Part shown: positions 7,279 to 11,238 of the stretch, one piece after another
How the letters are laid out: each line of letters begins with the position of its first letter
How positions within the stretch are numbered: the first letter of the stretch is position 1
From: Dictyoglomaceae bacterium
GTDB taxonomy: Bacteria > Dictyoglomota > Dictyoglomia > Dictyoglomales > Dictyoglomaceae
Direction of reading: 5' to 3'
Length of the DNA: 11,238 bases
NCBI GenBank assembly: GCA_026417425.1
Contig: JAOADF010000119.1
Span: 1 to 11,238, forward strand
The notes under the pieces: generated by a model
Database searches by the model: none
What the model saw: only the letters and a program-made list of their open reading frames with translations
Told to the model about the DNA's origin: nothing
Position numbers and translations under genes: made by a program

Positions 7279-9234
7279 CTATTTGGACTCTTTAAGTTTA
7301 AAATATTTTCCATCAATTTTAAAAGAATTAAAAATTTTTCCACCAGAAGAGTAGAATCTTCCGAATATTTCAAGAAATTGTAGACGGGTGGAATGAACAA
7401 AAGCACCTAATACACTTAAGATAAAATTTAAAAGCTGACCTGCAATCCAAATAATACTAAACAAAATCCATCCAAGGATAGGAATGCTTCTTACCATTTC
7501 AGAAAGTTGAGTAATCACAAATCCAAAAATTGAACTAACAAGATTCAAAGCAAAGAGACGAGAGTAAGAAAGGATATCTCCAATAAAAGAAGTAATTCCA
7601 TATCCTCCAAGTATTCCATAAATACTTATTAATCCTACAACAATCCTTGCAATTCCTTTATATTCTCTACCTTGTGTTAAAATTAAACCTATTAAACTTA
7701 TCAATAATAAATATTTAATAAAACTTAATGCTGAGATATTTTGGAGTCTTGAATAAATATAGAACAATATAGATGCAAGGAAAATAATCCATAATAAAGC
7801 ATCAAATAGTGCGGATTTATAATCCTTCTTCTTCCATGAGGAAATAAATCTTAATATTAAAGCATAAAATTGAGAAATTATTCCGATAAATAATGCAATA
7901 CTTAAAGCTGTTATTAAATCAACGGAAGGATTAATTATAGGAAAAATTCCTAAAAATTTTCCATCAGGTCCTACAAAAATCTGACTTCCAAAAAAACTCC
8001 AAGTAATGATCCCAACAATTATAGAAGGAATACTTAAAACTGTAAGTAGATCCATTAACTCTTTAGCAGAACTCTCAGGTCTAAATTTGTTCTTTATCCA
8101 TAAAGAGAAAAGAAGCAGTAATAAACCATATCCAAAGTCTCCTACACAAATTCCAAAGAAAAGAAGATAAAAGGGTGCTGTAAAAGGTGTAGGATCTAAT
8201 GCAGAATAGGGAGGGAGTCCATAAAGTTTTGTTAAAAATTCAAAAGGTTTGAAAATTTTTGGATTTTCAAGAAGAACAGGAGGTTCTTCTTCTGGTAAAG
8301 GATCTCTTTCTTCCCAAACAAAATCTTTTAGATTTTCTTTTAACTCATTAACAAATTTATCTTTAATCTTCTTTGGTATCCATCCCGAATAAATTACAAA
8401 ATATTTACTATTAAAGCTAAAATTTTTAAAACCATTTTCTTGGAATCTTATATAAAAATAATCATGCCATGCTAACAAATTATCTTTCTTACTATAAAGT
8501 TCCTTTGCAGATTTTAGTAACTTATCTAAATCCTTTCTAAGTCTTTCAAGATAATTTTTTATTCTTTCAAGATTCTCCTTAGGTTTTCCTTTTAGGTATG
8601 GAATTCTATGAGATTCAAATTTATATTTTTGTAAAATTTCCTCTATTTTATCTTTATCTTCCTTGAAAATAATAAAAATACATCTAATTTCCTTTTCCTT
8701 TTCCCAATATTTTATAAAACCTTTATCCAATAGGTCCTTAGTTTCCTCTTTAAATTTCTCAAAATTTTCCTTGGAAAAACTGCCACTATAAATTAAAAAT
8801 CTATTTAAACTTCTTGGAAAATCTAAGGATTCATCTAGATCTTCCCAATACAAAGTCTCATTATATAAATTTTGAATATACTTTTCCTTTTCTTCCAATA
8901 AATTCAAAGATCTTTCAAGAGATTTTGCCTTTTCATATAAATCTTTCCAAAAAACTTCTTTTCTTAATTTTTCTAATTCTTCCCTTGATATTTCAGGTCT
9001 TCCTCCAAAAAATCCTTCTAAAAATCCCTTCTTTTCAGGAAAGATTTTAAAAAGAATTTTTATTATCTCTTCAATTTTATTTATAATTTCTGTAAATTCA
9101 GAATCTAAGGAGGATTCTTCCCGAGAAAGATCTTCCCAATGGACTAAAGAATACTCTTTGAGTAATGATACTAATTTCTCTTCCTTCTCTTTAGAAACTG
9201 CAATCCAAAATCTTTTTAAAGGGACAATTGCCAT
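7279..9234 (-). CDS. atpI: V/A-type ATP synthase subunit I (membrane stator, a-subunit equivalent)
   Basis: Subunit I provides the ion half-channels facing the K ring and anchors the peripheral stalks. In this 651-residue protein, residues 1 to about 340 form the cytoplasmic arm, rich in long charged helices, and the rest is a membrane domain with about eight hydrophobic segments. The first membrane motif, PFYLLFFGICVGDFGYG (354-370), is a family hallmark. R559 in SYSRLFALNL corresponds to the essential channel arginine, and R617 in HSTRLQFLE to the second conserved one. The region MAIVPLKRFWIAV at the N-terminus is the usual first strand. The ATG lies three bases after the atpH stop, with a GGAG ribosome site about eight bases upstream. 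No breaks are seen. Confidence 0.96.
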   Translation of the reverse strand: MAIVPLKRFWIAVSKEKEEKLVSLLKEYSLVHWEDLSREESSLDSEFTEIINKIEEIIKILFKIFPEKKGFLEGFFGGRPEISREELEKLRKEVFWKDLYEKAKSLERSLNLLEEKEKYIQNLYNETLYWEDLDESLDFPRSLNRFLIYSGSFSKENFEKFKEETKDLLDKGFIKYWEKEKEIRCIFIIFKEDKDKIEEILQKYKFESHRIPYLKGKPKENLERIKNYLERLRKDLDKLLKSAKELYSKKDNLLAWHDYFYIRFQENGFKNFSFNSKYFVIYSGWIPKKIKDKFVNELKENLKDFVWEERDPLPEEEPPVLLENPKIFKPFEFLTKLYGLPPYSALDPTPFTAPFYLLFFGICVGDFGYGLLLLLFSLWIKNKFRPESSAKELMDLLTVLSIPSIIVGIITWSFFGSQIFVGPDGKFLGIFPIINPSVDLITALSIALFIGIISQFYALILRFISSWKKKDYKSALFDALLWIIFLASILFYIYSRLQNISALSFIKYLLLISLIGLILTQGREYKGIARIVVGLISIYGILGGYGITSFIGDILSYSRLFALNLVSSIFGFVITQLSEMVRSIPILGWILFSIIWIAGQLLNFILSVLGAFVHSTRLQFLEIFGRFYSSGGKIFNSFKIDGKYFKLKESK

Positions 9235-9237
9235 AGC

Positions 9238-9558
9238 CTATTCTCCAAATTTTTTCCATAAAAATTCTAAGGCTTTATGATAATTTTCTTCTAATCTTCT
9301 CTTATATTCTTCCTTTTGTCGTTGATACTCTTCTTCTAATAATGCTTCTTTCTTTTTTATTTCCAATCTTTTCTCTTTTATTAATTCATCTAAAAATTTT
9401 TCAAAATCTTCTCTTATTTTCTTTTCTTCCTCTTCCCAACGAAAAACTTCATCTCTTACCCAAAAAGACCAGTAATTTTTTGCAGACTCAATACTTTCTT
9501 CAACCTCTTTTTCTTTCTCTACTATAAAACTTACAATATCTTTTATTTTATCTTCCAT
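9238..9558 (-). CDS. atpH: V/A-type ATP synthase subunit G/H (peripheral stalk partner of E)
   Basis: This 106-residue protein is almost entirely one charged helix, with Glu, Lys and Arg dominating and no proline. That fits the small coiled-coil subunit (called H or G, ntpF in Enterococcus) that pairs with E in the peripheral stalk. The position first among the ATPase genes, just before I, is the standard archaeal-type order. A short WSFWVRDEVFRWEEEE segment near residues 30-45 is an unusually tryptophan-rich patch for a stalk helix. The ribosome site is weak (TAGGATT at the end of rpmB) and the gap to rpmB is only four bases, suggesting coupling to rpmB translation. Coiled coils carry little family signal, so context carries much of this call. 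Confidence 0.87.
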   Translation of the reverse strand: MEDKIKDIVSFIVEKEKEVEESIESAKNYWSFWVRDEVFRWEEEEKKIREDFEKFLDELIKEKRLEIKKKEALLEEEYQRQKEEYKRRLEENYHKALEFLWKKFGE

Positions 9559-9562
9559 AATC

Positions 9563-9754
9563 CTACACTGCCCTTACCACTTTTCCTGCCTTTAGGCATT
9601 TTGTGCACACTTTTATGGTCACTATCTTTCCATTAACCACTGCTCTAACCTTTTGAAGATTTGGAAGCCATCTTCTTTTTGTCCTTCTATGGGAATGGCT
9701 TACTTGTAATCCTACCCAAGGTCCCTTACCACAAATATCACACTTTCTTGACAT
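9563..9754 (-). CDS. rpmB: 50S ribosomal protein L28 (zinc-binding form)
   Basis: This large-subunit ribosomal protein has 63 residues, the normal length. It opens with [20 protein letters not shown] and continues with a basic [15 protein letters not shown] core typical of L28. C5-x-x-C8 and C50-x-x-C53 form the four-cysteine zinc site of the C+ variant. The ATG has a strong GGGAGG ribosome site at 9763-9768, eight bases upstream. It is the first gene of the transcript, read from an extended -10 promoter, and is followed four bases later by the ATPase genes. A highly expressed ribosomal protein gene at the head of an ATPase operon would tie the two to the same promoter. Confidence 0.97.
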   Translation of the reverse strand: MSRKCDICGKGPWVGLQVSHSHRRTKRRWLPNLQKVRAVVNGKIVTIKVCTKCLKAGKVVRAV

Positions 9755-9762
9755 CTTTAGTT

Positions 9763-9768
9763 CCTCCC
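9763..9768 (-). promoter_or_regulatory. Ribosome binding site of rpmB
   Basis: GGGAGG on the minus strand, eight bases before the rpmB ATG. It is a strong Shine-Dalgarno and supports the chosen start. Confidence 0.85.
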
Positions 9769-9790
9769 TTCGTTATTTCCCTATAATACC

Positions 9791-9818
9791 TTGACAATTA
9801 TATCACAGGATTTATAGA
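9791..9818 (+). promoter_or_regulatory. Possible second forward promoter upstream of the lipoprotein gene
   Basis: A perfect TTGACA (9791-9796) is followed after 16 bases by TATAGA (9813-9818, 4 of 6 matches to TATAAT) on the + strand. It overlaps the divergent operon promoter. Transcription would begin near 9825 and run through both palindromic operators. It may be chance in such AT-rich DNA. Confidence 0.35.
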
Positions 9819-9824
9819 TTTAAA
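9797..9824 (-). promoter_or_regulatory. Promoter of the rpmB-ATPase-alr operon
   Basis: Read on the minus strand, a perfect TATAAT (9802 to 9797) is preceded by TG plus one base (TGATATAAT), an extended -10 element. A TTTAAA (-35-like, 4 of 6 matches to TTGACA) lies 16 bases further upstream at 9819-9824. Transcription would start near 9790, giving a 5' leader of about 36 bases that includes the GGGAGG ribosome site. The elements are seen in the sequence; the start site is inferred. Confidence 0.65.
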
Positions 9825-9842
9825 GTTTAAATTTTTTTAATA

Positions 9843-9860
9843 ATGTGACTTTAATCACAT
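9843..9860. promoter_or_regulatory. CRP/FNR- or Rex-like operator, site 1
   Basis: ATGTGACTTTAATCACAT contains perfect half-sites TGTGA-N6-TCACA (9844-9859), extended by one more pair to ATGTGA/TCACAT. This is the classic CRP-type palindrome. Its centre (9851.5) falls at -61.5 from the predicted operon start near 9790 and at about -64.5 from the predicted lipoprotein start. The regulator gene is not in the window. Confidence 0.75.
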
Positions 9861-9866
9861 ATTTTT

Positions 9867-9882
9867 TGTGACATTTATCACA
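9867..9882. promoter_or_regulatory. CRP/FNR- or Rex-like operator, site 2
   Basis: TGTGACATTTATCACA is a second perfect TGTGA-N6-TCACA palindrome, 23 bases centre to centre from site 1. Its centre (9874.5) is at -41.5 from the predicted lipoprotein start and overlaps the poor -35 of that promoter, the class II activator position. The preceding T gives TTGTGA, also found in Rex sites, but the other side ends TCACAT, not TCACAA. Confidence 0.75.
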
Positions 9883-9909
9883 TTTAAATTTTAATAAAAA
9901 TTATATAAT
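9881..9909 (+). promoter_or_regulatory. Promoter of the lipoprotein gene
   Basis: A perfect -10 TATAAT lies at 9904-9909. The matching -35 position (9881-9886, CATTTA, 17-base spacer) is poor and overlaps operator site 2, so activator-dependent initiation is likely. Transcription would start near 9916 with a 28-base leader. The AGAGGAG at 9928-9934 is the ribosome site, nine bases before the ATG. Confidence 0.6.
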
Positions 9910-9943
9910 AAACTAGAAGTAAATTTAAGAGGAGTGTGAGAGT

Positions 9944-11164
9944 ATGAAAAAAATTATTTTTTTGATATTATTACTATCTCTACTTTCTCTTCTAATTGGC
10001 TGTGCTCCCCAACAAACTTTAGAAAAAAATTATTGGCAAAGAATTTATAAAATGGTAAGTCAAGGTAATTATGTGATACAAACTTCTGATGGAGGATATA
10101 TTATTGCAGGTTCGACTTCACATAATACTTATGGGGGGAGTGATGTTTATATTTTAAAGCTTAAACCCAATGGTGATATTGATTGGGAGAAAAATATTGG
10201 TGGAATTAATGGGGACTGGGCAAAATGTATTAGAGAAACAAATGATGGTTATATTGTTGCTGGAGTCACATCGTCTTTTTCCTATTATGGAATAGCCCAA
10301 GCATATATTTTAAAACTTACTCATGATGGTAATTGCACATGGTCTCAAACATATTCAGTATATACTGAATATTCTTATCCTAATCATACATACGCAAATT
10401 GTATTCAACTAACCTCAGATGGAGGATATATTGTAGCTGGATATATAAATTCTTATGGTACAGGTGAAGAGGATATATATATTCTAAAGCTTAAAAGTGA
10501 TTACAGTTATGACTGGCATAAAATATATGGTGGAGATGCCTCTGATGTTGCAACTTATATTCAACAGACAACGGATAAAGGATACATAATTACTGGATGG
10601 AAATCTTATACTAAACATGGACAGGATGATATTTATATATTAAAAATCAACAAATATGGTGATATAGAATGGGAAAAAACCTTTGGAGGAAGTGGCACCG
10701 ATCGTTCTTACTGTATTCAAAAAACAACCGATGGAGGATATATAGTTGCTGGATCTAGAGAGTTCAATGGAGATACAGATATGTTTATTTTAAAACTTGA
10801 TAAGGAAGGAAATGTTATGTGGGCTGATAGATATATTAAAGAAGGTTTTGATGAGGCATTGTATATCCAACAGACTTTAGATGAAGGATATATTGTTACT
10901 GGATATGTAGAATCTTTTTATTTAACCTCAGGAGGCTTTGATGTTTATGTAAGAAAAATTGATAAAAATGGAAAATATGAATGGAGTCAAAGATTTGGCA
11001 AAGGAGGTATTGATATTGCATATTGTGTTCAACAAACCTCTGATGGAGGATATATTGTTTCAGGAGAGACATCATCCTTCAGTAATTCTGGAAATCTATA
11101 TACATATATTTTAAAACTAAATTCTAAGGGAGGAGCTGGTCCCTATCCTCCAATGCAAAATTAA
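9944..11164 (+). CDS. Exported lipoprotein with seven-bladed beta-propeller repeats, function unknown
   Basis: This 406-residue protein has a signal peptide (KK, then about 14 hydrophobic residues) ending in lipobox LIGC, so C20 should be lipidated and the protein anchored outside the membrane. The rest is seven repeats of about 52 residues, each with a T-S/T-D-G-G-Y-I-V-A-G strand, a D-x-Y-I-L-K-L strand and a W-x-K-x-F-G-G strand. The repeat tyrosines are 52, 103, 162, 214, 266, 316 and 370; the tryptophans are 31, 81, 133, 191, 243, 293 and 347. The last repeat lacks its own Trp strand and W31 near the N-terminus supplies it, which is the velcro closure of a propeller. Similar repeats occur in uncharacterised surface proteins of many prokaryotes. 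No catalytic residues are recognised; ligand or protein binding is a guess. It is divergent from rpmB and shares the control region. Confidence 0.92.
   Translation: MKKIIFLILLLSLLSLLIGCAPQQTLEKNYWQRIYKMVSQGNYVIQTSDGGYIIAGSTSHNTYGGSDVYILKLKPNGDIDWEKNIGGINGDWAKCIRETNDGYIVAGVTSSFSYYGIAQAYILKLTHDGNCTWSQTYSVYTEYSYPNHTYANCIQLTSDGGYIVAGYINSYGTGEEDIYILKLKSDYSYDWHKIYGGDASDVATYIQQTTDKGYIITGWKSYTKHGQDDIYILKINKYGDIEWEKTFGGSGTDRSYCIQKTTDGGYIVAGSREFNGDTDMFILKLDKEGNVMWADRYIKEGFDEALYIQQTLDEGYIVTGYVESFYLTSGGFDVYVRKIDKNGKYEWSQRFGKGGIDIAYCVQQTSDGGYIVSGETSSFSNSGNLYTYILKLNSKGGAGPYPPMQN
10028..11128 (+). repeat. Seven tandem coding repeats (propeller blades)
   Basis: Successive Tyr-to-Tyr spacings in the G-Y-I-V-A-G strand are 51, 59, 52, 52, 50 and 54 residues. 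At DNA level the core GATGGAGGATATAT recurs in several blades (for example near 10088, 10420, 10731 and 11042) with sequence drift between copies. This fits old internal duplication rather than a recent expansion. Confidence 0.9.
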
Positions 11165-11171
11165 CTAAAAT

Positions 11172-11194
11172 AAATCTTGACAGAAAGATTTTTT
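11172..11194 (+). terminator. Weak intrinsic terminator-like hairpin after the lipoprotein gene
   Basis: AAATCTT (11172-11178) can pair with AAGATTT (11185-11191) across a six-base loop. T residues run from 11189 to 11194. Only one G-C pair is present, so the hairpin would be weak, especially in a thermophile. It lies seven bases after the stop codon, which is the right place for a terminator. Confidence 0.35.
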
Positions 11195-11206
11195 AAATGA
11201 TAAATT
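11177..11206 (+). promoter_or_regulatory. Possible promoter for a gene beyond the right edge
   Basis: A perfect TTGACA (11177-11182) is followed after 18 bases by TAAATT (11201-11206, 4 of 6 matches to TATAAT). An AGGA at 11227-11230 could be the ribosome site of a gene starting at or just past the edge. It overlaps the terminator-like hairpin, and the two readings cannot be separated from this sequence. Confidence 0.25.
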
Positions 11207-11238
11207 GTATTGTCTAAATTTTACATAGGAAAATATAT

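Noticed and set aside
8814..9527. Short + strand open frames opposite atpI and atpH, rich in Leu, Phe and Pro
   Set aside because: Their composition is what the reverse of Glu/Lys-rich coiled-coil coding DNA gives; there is no start context.
10028..11128. Regularly spaced DNA repeats resembling a CRISPR-like or satellite array
   Set aside because: The period is about 155 bases, the copies drift, and they stay in frame in one protein, so they are coding propeller repeats.

Overview
The window looks like chromosomal DNA of an AT-rich, probably thermophilic, anaerobic bacterium. Ribosomal protein L28 makes it bacterial. The AT-rich codons, Lys/Glu/Ile-rich proteins, frequent AGA/AGG arginine codons and a complete archaeal-type V/A-ATPase operon are what I would expect from Dictyoglomus. 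That genus is an inference from general resemblance; no database comparison was possible.

Left edge (3-152, + strand): the last 49 codons of a gene resembling the C-terminus of a CCA-adding tRNA nucleotidyltransferase. It converges on, and overlaps by 17 bases, the end of the large minus-strand operon.

Centre (9754 down to 136, minus strand): eleven tightly packed genes in the order rpmB, V/A-ATPase subunits G/H, I, K, E, C, F, A, B and D, then alanine racemase (alr). Gaps are 0-12 bases and several genes overlap by 1, 8 or 20 bases, so this is almost certainly one transcription unit with extensive translational coupling. The nine ATPase genes give a full set: catalytic A and B, central stalk D, F and C, peripheral stalk E and G/H, and membrane subunits I and K. 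Subunit K is a four-helix proteolipid that keeps every residue known to bind Na+ in the Enterococcus hirae enzyme, so a Na+-coupled motor is plausible.

Intergenic region (9755-9943): a compact divergent control region. It contains an extended -10 promoter facing the rpmB-ATPase-alr operon, a TATAAT promoter with a poor -35 facing the right-hand gene, and two perfect TGTGA-N6-TCACA palindromes between them. Measured from the predicted starts, one palindrome is centred at -61.5 of the operon promoter and the other at -41.5 of the lipoprotein promoter. These are the classical class I and class II positions for a CRP-family activator. This is the most interesting signal in the window.

Right (9944-11164, + strand): a predicted lipoprotein whose exported part consists of seven repeats of about 52 residues. 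They form a self-closing seven-bladed beta-propeller. The last 74 bases hold a weak terminator-like hairpin and possibly the leader of another gene.

No RNA genes, mobile elements, CRISPR arrays or pseudogenes were seen. Most of the window is well-understood housekeeping machinery. The novelty candidates are the control region, the propeller lipoprotein it may co-regulate with the ATPase, and the placement of rpmB and alr at the two ends of the ATPase operon.
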